A DNA stretch of 64,000 nucleotides, taken from Dyella terrae. Lineage in GTDB: Bacteria > Pseudomonadota > Gammaproteobacteria > Xanthomonadales > Rhodanobacteraceae. The DNA lies in NCBI RefSeq assembly GCF_022394535.1, contig NZ_CP089414.1, positions 2,542,001 through 2,606,000 of the forward strand, given 5' to 3'. The translations under genes and the position numbers were made by a program. Position 1 is the first letter of the stretch. Each line of letters opens with the position of its first letter. Of this stretch, positions 57,349-64,000 are shown in pieces. Below the pieces are notes generated by a model. That model saw nothing but the letters and a program-made list of their open reading frames with translations. It searched no databases and had not been told where the DNA came from.

Positions 57349-59067
57349 TCAGCGACCGGTGAAGAAACGGCTCAGTCGACGGAAGAAGCCCACCTTCTTC
57401 GGTGCTTCCTGCTCAGCCTGCTTGCCCGAGGTGATGGCAACGTGGCGCGACGGACGCGAGTGATTGTTCTCGGCGTTGCCACGCTCGCGCGGTGGGCGAC
57501 GCTCGCCGCGCAGCTGACGATTACCTTCCCCGGCCGGGTTGGCGGCGGCCTCGGCGGCCGGCGCATCGCCTTCGCGACGACGGTTACGACCACCACGGCG
57601 ACGGCGGCGCTTGCGCTCTGCACCATCCGTAGCTTCGCCCTGCGCCGACGCCTGTGCCGGTGCGGTTTCCGTTTTCACCGGTTCTTCAGCGCCTTCAGCA
57701 GGCGCTTCATGGCGGGGCTTCCGAGGTCCGCGAGGCTTGTCGCCGCGCGGACGATCGCCACTGCGACCGCTGCCGTTACGCGAACCCTTGCGCGGGGAAC
57801 CGTCTTTCTCGCGCTGCTCCACCTTGTCGCCGAACGCGGCGCTGTCGGCAGCCACCTCGGCCATGTACTGCGCGTCCTGCTCGCGCGGCTGCGGCATCAC
57901 CAGCATCTCGGCTTCGATATTGGCCACCGGGATGCGCTGGCCAATATAGGTTTCGATATCCGGCAAGCTCATCGCGTAGAGATCGCAGGCGAAGCTGATC
58001 GCGTCGCCCTCGGCACCAAGGCGCGCGGTACGGCCGATGCGGTGCACGTAGTCTTCCGCGTCCTGCGGCAGATCGAAGTTGAAGACGTGGCTGACGGCCG
58101 GGATGTGCAGGCCGCGCGCGGCGACATCGGTGCACACCAGAATGTCGAGCTGACCTTCCTGGAAACGCTGCAACAACTTCTGACGCTTCAGCTGCGGCAC
58201 ATCGCCCGACAGCGCGCCCACGCGGTAACCGTAACGCTTGAGGCGATCGGTGATCTTTTCCGCGGCGGCCTTGGTGTTGACGAAGATGATGCTGCGCTCG
58301 GCCTTGGTACGGTCGAGCAGGTTGAGCAGCAGCGGCATCTTCTCTTCCTTCGCGGGGAAGTAGACGACCTGGCGCACGCGGTCAGCGGTGACGTTTTCCG
58401 TCTCCACTTCCAGCTTCTCCGCGTTGTGCATGTGCTCGTAGGCCAGCTCCAGCACGCGATGGCTGAGCGTGGCGGAGAACAGCAGCACCTGGCGCTGCTC
58501 GCGCGCCGGCAGGCGGCGGAAGATGAAGCGCACGTCCTTGATGAAGCCGAGGTCGAACATGCGGTCCGCCTCGTCGATCACCATCACCTCGACGGCGTCG
58601 AGGCTGAACACGTGCTGCTTGAAGTAATCGAGCAGACGGCCCGGCGTGGCGATGATGATGTCGCAGCCATCCTTGAGCTGCTGGCGCTGCTTGTCGTAAT
58701 CGACGCCGCCGTAGATGAGCGCGGTGCGCAGGCCGGTGTAGCGGCCGATGGACTTGGCGTCCTTCTCGATCTGGATGGCCAGCTCGCGGGTCGGTGCGAT
58801 CACCAGTGCGCGCGGGTCGCTGTCCTTGCGCTCGGCCACGGCCGGCGTGGTCAGCAGGCGATTCATCATCGCCACCAGGAAGGCGCAGGTCTTACCCGTG
58901 CCCGTCTGCGCCTGACCGGCGACGTCGCGACCCGTCAGCGCGACCGGGAGGGTCAGCGCCTGGATTGGCGTGCAGCGGGTGAAACCCGCCTCGTCGAGGC
59001 CTTGCTGGAGCAGCGGATGGAGATCGAAGTTGGTGAAAAAGGTATCAGTGAGAACGGTTTGGGACAT
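57349..59067 (-). CDS. rhlB: ATP-dependent RNA helicase RhlB
   Basis: 572 residues from ATG 59067 ([18 protein letters not shown]). The DEAD-box core contains [28 protein letters not shown], and [10 protein letters not shown]. The C-terminal tail of about 170 residues is rich in Arg, Gly, Pro and Ala ([29 protein letters not shown] stretches) and is much longer than that of E. coli RhlB. It unwinds mRNA for the RNase E degradosome. The position next to trxA and rho mirrors the E. coli order rhlB-trxA-rho. The tail probably binds RNA or RNase E. Confidence 0.94.
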   Translation of the reverse strand: MSQTVLTDTFFTNFDLHPLLQQGLDEAGFTRCTPIQALTLPVALTGRDVAGQAQTGTGKTCAFLVAMMNRLLTTPAVAERKDSDPRALVIAPTRELAIQIEKDAKSIGRYTGLRTALIYGGVDYDKQRQQLKDGCDIIIATPGRLLDYFKQHVFSLDAVEVMVIDEADRMFDLGFIKDVRFIFRRLPAREQRQVLLFSATLSHRVLELAYEHMHNAEKLEVETENVTADRVRQVVYFPAKEEKMPLLLNLLDRTKAERSIIFVNTKAAAEKITDRLKRYGYRVGALSGDVPQLKRQKLLQRFQEGQLDILVCTDVAARGLHIPAVSHVFNFDLPQDAEDYVHRIGRTARLGAEGDAISFACDLYAMSLPDIETYIGQRIPVANIEAEMLVMPQPREQDAQYMAEVAADSAAFGDKVEQREKDGSPRKGSRNGSGRSGDRPRGDKPRGPRKPRHEAPAEGAEEPVKTETAPAQASAQGEATDGAERKRRRRRGGRNRRREGDAPAAEAAANPAGEGNRQLRGERRPPRERGNAENNHSRPSRHVAITSGKQAEQEAPKKVGFFRRLSRFFTGR

Positions 59068-59568
59068 TTTATAGGGAGTATTTTCAGTGCAGGCAGCGCC
59101 CAAAGGCGGCCGCCTGGCTCCTTGCCGGTGAGACGCAAACAAGGAACAGGTGGATGGTCGGCGCGACCGGGACGTGGCGGCAGGCGGGATCCATATCGGA
59201 TCGCGCGTGCCATCGGCACGTATCCCAGATTGGCGCCGGCGAGAGCGGCGGCGTGCGACGGCTCCGCTGGCATAGGTCAAAGGACTGCAAGGCCTAAGCC
59301 ATTGGCAGTCAAGGAAAAACCCTTTCACCTATGTCAACGGAACCATCCCTGGCCGCCTGTAGAGACAAGTGCATTCATCATGCCGAATGCACCTACAGTC
59401 GCCCTTGAATCGCTTGAATCGCGCCCCGAGTTACGATGCAATGGAGGCCTGCCGCAATGGCACCAGACTTCCTTTTGGCACGACCCCGCGCTTCATGGGC
59501 GCCCCAGTGTAGCCGATGCTGGGCGCGCGGTCGTGAAAACTCCTATCCGCCTACCTTCGGAGACCCCG
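59068..59568. other. Gene-free divergent region between rhlB and trxA
   Basis: 501 bp that must contain the leftward rhlB and rightward trxA promoters. Overlapping open frames on both strands lack any family resemblance and have Arg/Ser-rich shadow composition. No strong palindrome or promoter pair could be singled out. The rhlB leader is 5'-rich in GC; the trxA leader has GGAG at about 59559 before the GTG. Confidence 0.4.
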
Positions 59569-59895
59569 GTGAGCGACCTGATTACCCATGTGAGCGACGA
59601 CGCCTTCGAACAGGAAGTGCTCAATTCCGATACGCCCGTTCTGTTGGACTTCTGGGCAGAGTGGTGCGGCCCCTGCAAGGCTATCGCCCCCATCCTGGAT
59701 GAGCTGGCCCAGCAGTACGAGGGCAAGCTGCGTATCGCCAAGATCAATATCGACCACAACCAGAAGACGCCCCGCAACTACGGCGTGCGCGGGATCCCAA
59801 CCCTGATGGTCTTCAAGAACGGCAAGGTCGAAGCCACTCAGATCGGTGCGGTCAGCAAGGGTGCCCTGACTCAGATGATCGACAAGGCCATCTGA
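59569..59895 (+). CDS. trxA: Thioredoxin 1
   Basis: 108 residues from a GTG start at 59569 ([17 protein letters not shown]), with GGAG upstream; the much longer open frame on this strand is antisense to rhlB and is not the gene. Active-site WCGPC at 32-36 and the cis-proline [10 protein letters not shown] are in place, and the length equals E. coli TrxA. It reduces cytoplasmic disulfides with electrons from thioredoxin reductase. It ends in an intrinsic terminator 171 bp before rho. Confidence 0.97.
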   Translation: MSDLITHVSDDAFEQEVLNSDTPVLLDFWAEWCGPCKAIAPILDELAQQYEGKLRIAKINIDHNQKTPRNYGVRGIPTLMVFKNGKVEATQIGAVSKGALTQMIDKAI

Positions 59896-59911
59896 GGCCT
59901 TTTCAGATCGT

Positions 59912-59936
59912 TTCAGAAAAAGTTTTCTGAATTTTT
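59912..59936 (+). terminator. Intrinsic terminator of trxA
   Basis: TTCAGAAAA (59912-59920) pairs with TTTTCTGAA (59923-59931) and is followed by five Ts. A second strong hairpin, CCGCGGCG (59941-59948) with 59957-59964, follows in the rho leader. Confidence 0.8.
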
Positions 59937-60072
59937 CCGGCCGCGGCGCTTTACGTCGCCGCGGACCCGGTGCTAGATTTCATGCGTCCGTCGGGACTGT
60001 CCTGTCCCCCGCGCCGTCCGCGCAACGCAACCTTCCCTCCTTTTTTCAACGGCGCCCCGCAGAGGTTTGCCC

Positions 60073-61845
60073 GTGTCTGATATCGAAAGCAAAGAATCCA
60101 ACGACGCCAAGAGCGCCGACGCCAAGCCTGTGACTGAACCCCGCACGCGAGCGCCACGCAAGTCCGCCGCATCGGCTGCTGCCGCCGCGGAAAAGGCCAG
60201 CAAGCAGTCTCAGCTCGACATGCCGCCGCTGCCGCCTATCGAGCGCGCCGCGCCGCCGGCCTACGAAGTTTCCGCTCCGGCCCCGGCGCCCGCGCCCGCC
60301 CCCGCTGCCGAATCGGCAGCACCGCAGGGCGATGGTGGTCAGCGCCAGCCGCAGGAAGCCCGCGAGGGTGGCCAGCAGCAAGGCGGTGCTCAGCAGAACG
60401 GCGGCAACAACCCGAATTTCAACCGCAACGACCGAGATGGTCGCGGCCGTCGTCGTCGCCATGAGCGCAACAACCCGCAGCAACGTGGCCAGGGTGGTGG
60501 CGGCAACAGCCCGCAGCACCCGCGCAACAACAACGGCCTGCCGGTGGATGACGAGTACGCCGATGCCGGCAGCAACGACCGCCTGATCAACCTGACCGAG
60601 CTCAAGCGCAAGAACGCGTTCCAGCTGCTCGAATTCGCCGAATCGCTCGGCGTGCAGGAAGGCGTGGCGCGTGCCCGCAAGCAAGACGTGGTCTTCAACA
60701 TCCTCAAGGCCCACGCCCGTTCGGGCGGCGGCATCTGGGCCGAGGGCGTGTTGGAAATCCTGCAGGACGGCTTCGGCTTCCTGCGCTCGGCGGACGAGTC
60801 CTACCTGGCCGGCCCGGACGATATCTACGTCTCGCCCAGCCAGATCCGCCGCTTCAACCTGCGTACCGGCGACTACATCACCGGACGCGTGCGCCATCCG
60901 AAGGAAGGCGAGCGTTACTTCGCGATGCTCAAGGTCGACGACATCAACGGCGATCCGCCGGAGGCGTCCAAGAACAAGATGCTGTTCGAGAACCTGACGC
61001 CGCTGTTCCCGCGCAAGGCGTTCAAGCTCGAGCGTGGCAACGGTTCGACCGAGGACATCACCGGCCGCATCCTGGATCTGGTGGCGCCGATCGGCCGCGG
61101 CCAGCGCGGTCTTATCGTCTCCCAGCCGAAGTCCGGTAAGACGATGATGCTGCAGAACATCGCGCAGGCCATCCAGTACAACCATCCCGACGTCCACTTG
61201 ATCATGCTGTTGATCGACGAGCGTCCGGAAGAAGTGACGGAAATCGCCCGTACCGTGCGTGCGGAAGTGATCTCCTCGACCTTCGACGAGCCGGCCGTGC
61301 GCCACGTGCAGGTCGCCGAAATGGTGATCGAGCGCGCCAAGCGCCTGGTCGAGCACAAGAAGGATGTGGTGATCCTGCTCGACTCCATCACGCGCCTCGC
61401 TCGCGCTTACAACACCGTGGTGCCGAGCTCCGGCAAGGTGCTCACCGGTGGTGTGGATGCCAACGCCCTGCAGCGCCCCAAGCGCTTCTTCGGTGCGGCC
61501 CGTAACGTGGAAGAAGGCGGCAGTTTGACCATCATCGCCACCGCGCTGACCGACACCGGCAGCAAGATGGACGAGGTGATCTACGAAGAGTTCAAGGGCA
61601 CCGGCAACATGGAAGTGCACCTGAGCCGCCGCATCTCCGAGAAGCGCGTGTACCCGGCCATCGACATCAACCGCTCCGGCACCCGCCGCGAGGATCTGTT
61701 GATCGAGCCGGACCTGCTCTCCAAGATCTGGATCCTGCGCAAGCTGCTGCATCCGATGGACGAGCTGGCCGCGATGGAGTTCATGCTCGACAAGATGAAG
61801 AACACCAAGTCCAACGACGAGTTCTTCAATTCGATGAAGCGCTGA
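60073..61845 (+). CDS. rho: Transcription termination factor Rho with long disordered N-terminus
   Basis: 590 residues from GTG 60073 (MSDIESKES), with AGAGG upstream; a TTG two codons earlier is the alternative. The first about 172 residues are low-complexity: Ala/Lys-rich, then PAPAPAPAP, then Gln/Gly/Asn- and Arg-rich ([16 protein letters not shown]). From [14 protein letters not shown] it aligns end to end with E. coli Rho (419 aa): RNA-binding domain [22 protein letters not shown], Walker [27 protein letters not shown], ending NSMKR. It is a hexameric RNA translocase that ends transcription. Confidence 0.97.
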   Translation: MSDIESKESNDAKSADAKPVTEPRTRAPRKSAASAAAAAEKASKQSQLDMPPLPPIERAAPPAYEVSAPAPAPAPAPAAESAAPQGDGGQRQPQEAREGGQQQGGAQQNGGNNPNFNRNDRDGRGRRRRHERNNPQQRGQGGGGNSPQHPRNNNGLPVDDEYADAGSNDRLINLTELKRKNAFQLLEFAESLGVQEGVARARKQDVVFNILKAHARSGGGIWAEGVLEILQDGFGFLRSADESYLAGPDDIYVSPSQIRRFNLRTGDYITGRVRHPKEGERYFAMLKVDDINGDPPEASKNKMLFENLTPLFPRKAFKLERGNGSTEDITGRILDLVAPIGRGQRGLIVSQPKSGKTMMLQNIAQAIQYNHPDVHLIMLLIDERPEEVTEIARTVRAEVISSTFDEPAVRHVQVAEMVIERAKRLVEHKKDVVILLDSITRLARAYNTVVPSSGKVLTGGVDANALQRPKRFFGAARNVEEGGSLTIIATALTDTGSKMDEVIYEEFKGTGNMEVHLSRRISEKRVYPAIDINRSGTRREDLLIEPDLLSKIWILRKLLHPMDELAAMEFMLDKMKNTKSNDEFFNSMKR

Positions 61846-61868
61846 TCACCAGTCACCTTCGTCAATGC

Positions 61869-61900
61869 AAAGGCCGCCCTCGGGCGGCCTTTGTGCTTTT
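61869..61900 (+). terminator. Intrinsic terminator of rho
   Basis: AAAGGCCGCCC (61869-61879) pairs with GGGCGGCCTTT (61882-61892), followed by a broken U-tract (GTGCTTTT). It lies 24 bases after the stop. Confidence 0.75.
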
Positions 61901-62258
61901 AGGGCCGGCATCCGCGAACCCGACGCTAGACTGTTTGGGCTATTCCCGGCGGGACGCGCGAGCCCCAAAAATGCGCGTGGCCGCACGGTTGCTCCCGCGA
62001 CCGATTCGGCACGATAGCCGCGCCTGTACGTACGCTGCCTCGCATCCGCTTTGTCCCTTACCGGAGTCGCTGATGTCTTTCGTCGCAACGTCCCGCCATC
62101 CGCACGTCGTCCATCCGCGAAAGCGCCGCCTGGAACCACACAGGCAAGGCCCTCGCTACCTGCCTCCGTGCGCTGTACCTAAGTCCTCGCAGACAAGTCT
62201 GGCCTGACCCGGGCCCGTCCGGGCCTCAACGCTGCACGACATTCAAAGGAGAGCCCCC
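61901..62258. other. Gene-free stretch between rho and the secreted protein
   Basis: About 360 bp with no supported gene. Short overlapping frames exist on both strands. Near 62210-62225 is a GGGCCCGTCCGGGCC-like palindromic run just ahead of the AAAGGAGAG ribosome site of the next gene. Confidence 0.35.
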
Positions 62259-63026
62259 ATGAAGGCAGTCACGACCCTGCTTGTGCTGACACTGGCTGCA
62301 GTTGGCGCACGTGCGGCAGACAACGATGCCACGCTTGCTTCGCGCGAATACACCGATGTCGTCGCACCAGCGGAGCAGGAGGCCTACGAGGCCGGCATCA
62401 AGGCATACAACCAGTGTCTCGGCCAACATGGTTTCAAATATGACTGGACCGCGTGGACGCACGAAACCGGCGATACCTACAGCTACACCTACACCACGGC
62501 CTCGCTGCCGTGGTCGGCCTTCGATGCCATGCGAACGGCGTCCAAGGCTTGCGACCAGACACTACGGACTGCGGTGAATCCCCACCTTAAAAGCGAAACC
62601 AGCGCGTTCACGCAGAAAATCGGCGCACTTAGCCACTTGCCGCAGGGCGCGGCAACCGAACAGCCGTTCGCCGAAGTGAACTACTTCAAGCTCAAGTCCG
62701 GGCACGAACCGCAGGAAGCCTTCATGGACGTGATGCAGAAAGTCACGGCGGCAGCAGAGAAGTCTCACTGGAATTACTACTACGCCATCAGCGCGCTGCG
62801 CGATGCTGACGGCAACAGCCCCGAGTTCATCATGATCATCCGCTCCGCGAGCTGGGCGGATCTCGGCAAAGAACCGGATGTACCGTTGTGGACCATGGTG
62901 GAAAAGGTCTATGGCAAGGACAGCGCACAGGCCATGCGTAAATCGCTCAACGAAGCGTTGCTGTACGAAACCGTCCGCATCGACAGCTACAACGCTGACC
63001 TTACGTACAAGGCTAACGGCAAGTGA
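62259..63026 (+). CDS. Secreted hypothetical protein, 255 aa
   Basis: ATG 62259 has a strong AAAGGAGAG ribosome site. The signal peptide MKAVTTLLVLTLAAVGARA is cleaved near residue 19. The mature protein has a single Cys pair (NQCLGQHGF; KACDQTL), a Tyr/Thr-rich strand region (ETGDTYSYTYTT), and a helical C-terminal half with SHWNYYYAISALRDADG. No family is recognised. It is presumably periplasmic. It stands alone between rho and the diguanylate cyclase. Confidence 0.8.
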   Translation: MKAVTTLLVLTLAAVGARAADNDATLASREYTDVVAPAEQEAYEAGIKAYNQCLGQHGFKYDWTAWTHETGDTYSYTYTTASLPWSAFDAMRTASKACDQTLRTAVNPHLKSETSAFTQKIGALSHLPQGAATEQPFAEVNYFKLKSGHEPQEAFMDVMQKVTAAAEKSHWNYYYAISALRDADGNSPEFIMIIRSASWADLGKEPDVPLWTMVEKVYGKDSAQAMRKSLNEALLYETVRIDSYNADLTYKANGK

Positions 63027-63062
63027 CATTGCCTGGGCCGTCCTCGCGGCGGCCCTAGCCCT

Positions 63063-63980
63063 TCATTGACGGGGTGGGTATACGCACAGTGTGTTACGCC
63101 CCGCCGCCTTTGCCGCATACAGCGCGCGATCCGCGCAATTCAGCAAGGCTTCGCGCGGGCCCAGCTTGGACGGCGGAAGATCGTCCAAGCTCGCCACGCC
63201 GATGCTTATCGTCACACAGTCGCATGGGCTGCCTGGATGCCAGATCGCCAGCGCACGGATGTCCTGCAGGATATGACTGGCCACCACCTGCGCTCCCGCC
63301 GTATCGGTATCCGGCAGAATCGCAATGAACTCCTCGCCTCCATAGCGGCCCACCAGATCACCGTGGCGACGGATGCTTTTGCGCAAGAGCGCCGCAATGG
63401 CACGCAGGCATTCATCACCTTTCTGATGTCCGACGTGGTCGTTGTAAGACTTGAAGTAATCGACGTCCATCATCAGCACCGACAGCGCAGCGCCACTGCG
63501 CAAACAGCGACGTGCTTCCGCGGCAAGGGCATCGTCGAGACGGCGGCGGTTGGCAAGGCCGGTGAGGTGATCGTGGCTGGCATGGAACTGCCACAGGCGG
63601 CGCGCCTCTTCGGAGGCAACCTCCATGCGCTTGCGGTTCGTGATGTCGATCAACGCCGACGTGATGCCCAGCACGCTGCCGTCGGTGTCACGCACTGCCT
63701 GCAACGCTACAAGGAAGTGGCGGCCGTGACAGGCCATCTCACGTTCCTTCAGATCGAAACCGGCGTCGAAGTCCGCAAAGTCTTGCTGCAGTTGCTCGTC
63801 CGCACCCGGGAGGTAATCGTTTACCCGGTGACCGACCATGTCCGCGGGGACAAGGCCATGGATAGCCGCGTAAGCCCCATTGGCGCTCGCGTAGTAGCCA
63901 TCGCGATCGATCACACCAAGCGCCACAGGGATGGTGTCATACAAGGACTGCAACGACGTGCTCAGGGGACCGATTACCAT
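63063..63980 (-). CDS. PAS-GGDEF diguanylate cyclase
   Basis: 305 residues from ATG 63980; the frame stays open to the window edge, so a longer N-terminus cannot be excluded. A PAS domain (about 10-115: YDTIPVALGVIDRDGYYASANGAYAAIHG) is followed by a helix and the GGDEF domain with active-site RYGGEEF, DHLTGLANRR and MMDVDYFKSYNDHVGH. No upstream RxxD inhibitory site is evident. It makes cyclic di-GMP in response to a PAS signal, probably in the cytoplasm. In Xanthomonadales c-di-GMP antagonises the Clp regulator, for which a site occurs at 38543. Confidence 0.92.
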   Translation of the reverse strand: MVIGPLSTSLQSLYDTIPVALGVIDRDGYYASANGAYAAIHGLVPADMVGHRVNDYLPGADEQLQQDFADFDAGFDLKEREMACHGRHFLVALQAVRDTDGSVLGITSALIDITNRKRMEVASEEARRLWQFHASHDHLTGLANRRRLDDALAAEARRCLRSGAALSVLMMDVDYFKSYNDHVGHQKGDECLRAIAALLRKSIRRHGDLVGRYGGEEFIAILPDTDTAGAQVVASHILQDIRALAIWHPGSPCDCVTISIGVASLDDLPPSKLGPREALLNCADRALYAAKAAGRNTLCVYPPRQ

Positions 63981-64000
63981 GCTTGCGTCGAAACGCGATG

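Noticed and set aside
57271..59568. Long rightward frame running from the ftsE leader through rhlB into trxA
   Set aside because: It is antisense to rhlB. Only its last 108 codons are a real protein (thioredoxin), with their own GTG and ribosome site.
60046..61752. 568-residue leftward frame opposite rho
   Set aside because: It mirrors the high-GC rho gene, has no recognisable motif, and the rho assignment is unequivocal.

Overview
The window looks like a piece of a gammaproteobacterial chromosome from the Xanthomonadales, most likely a Rhodanobacteraceae member of the Dyella/Luteibacter/Rhodanobacter type. This is inferred from the high GC content, a long TonB receptor with neighbouring TPR-sulfotransferases, the rhlB/trxA/rho neighbourhood, a B12-riboswitch-controlled metE, and dense strong-stem intergenic hairpins. 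No rRNA, tRNA, insertion sequence, prophage or CRISPR array was seen.

Layout. 1-1.7 kb: the 5' end of a PAAR-fused, Tle1-like type VI secretion effector that runs off the left edge, and a small hypothetical gene. 2-14.5 kb: accessory metabolism and transport (two MDR oxidoreductases, a frame-broken SDR next to a 271-bp cloverleaf-like inverted-repeat element, two MFS pumps, a LysR regulator, cardiolipin synthase, nicotinamidase, a PIN protein, a YgjP-type metalloprotease, a Kir-type potassium channel). 14.7-25.1 kb: an island of four sulfotransferase-domain genes (three with TPR repeats), an Asp/Asn beta-hydroxylase-domain gene with TPRs, and a 977-residue TonB-dependent receptor with six cysteine pairs. 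This is the best candidate for an undescribed system. 25.4-31 kb: AMP nucleosidase, DegV, a DUF4124 protein, then a five-unit tandem array of DnaA-box-like 9-mers, an SDR, a small lipoprotein and a lone ABC ATPase. 31-41 kb: cobalamin riboswitch and metE, sppA, a MATE pump, a DUF3667 membrane protein, a second DnaA-box cluster with a consensus CRP/Clp site, and priA. 41-44.6 kb: ndh, transaldolase and a 900-bp nested inverted-repeat region. 44.6-52.7 kb: a translationally coupled RND efflux operon downstream of its likely two-component system. 52.8-64 kb: rpoH with a perfect CIRCE operator, ung, a twin-receiver regulator, ftsEX, rhlB, trxA, rho with a long disordered N-terminus, a secreted hypothetical protein and a PAS-GGDEF cyclase.

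Five genes (an SDR, a TPR-sulfotransferase, amn, a small lipoprotein and priA) are each broken by a single indel. Three of the indels lie in C/G homopolymers. Because priA and amn are housekeeping genes, sequencing or assembly errors are the simplest explanation, so these genes are probably intact in the living cell. Start sites were chosen from Shine-Dalgarno spacing and family length. All functions are read from sequence motifs without database searches.
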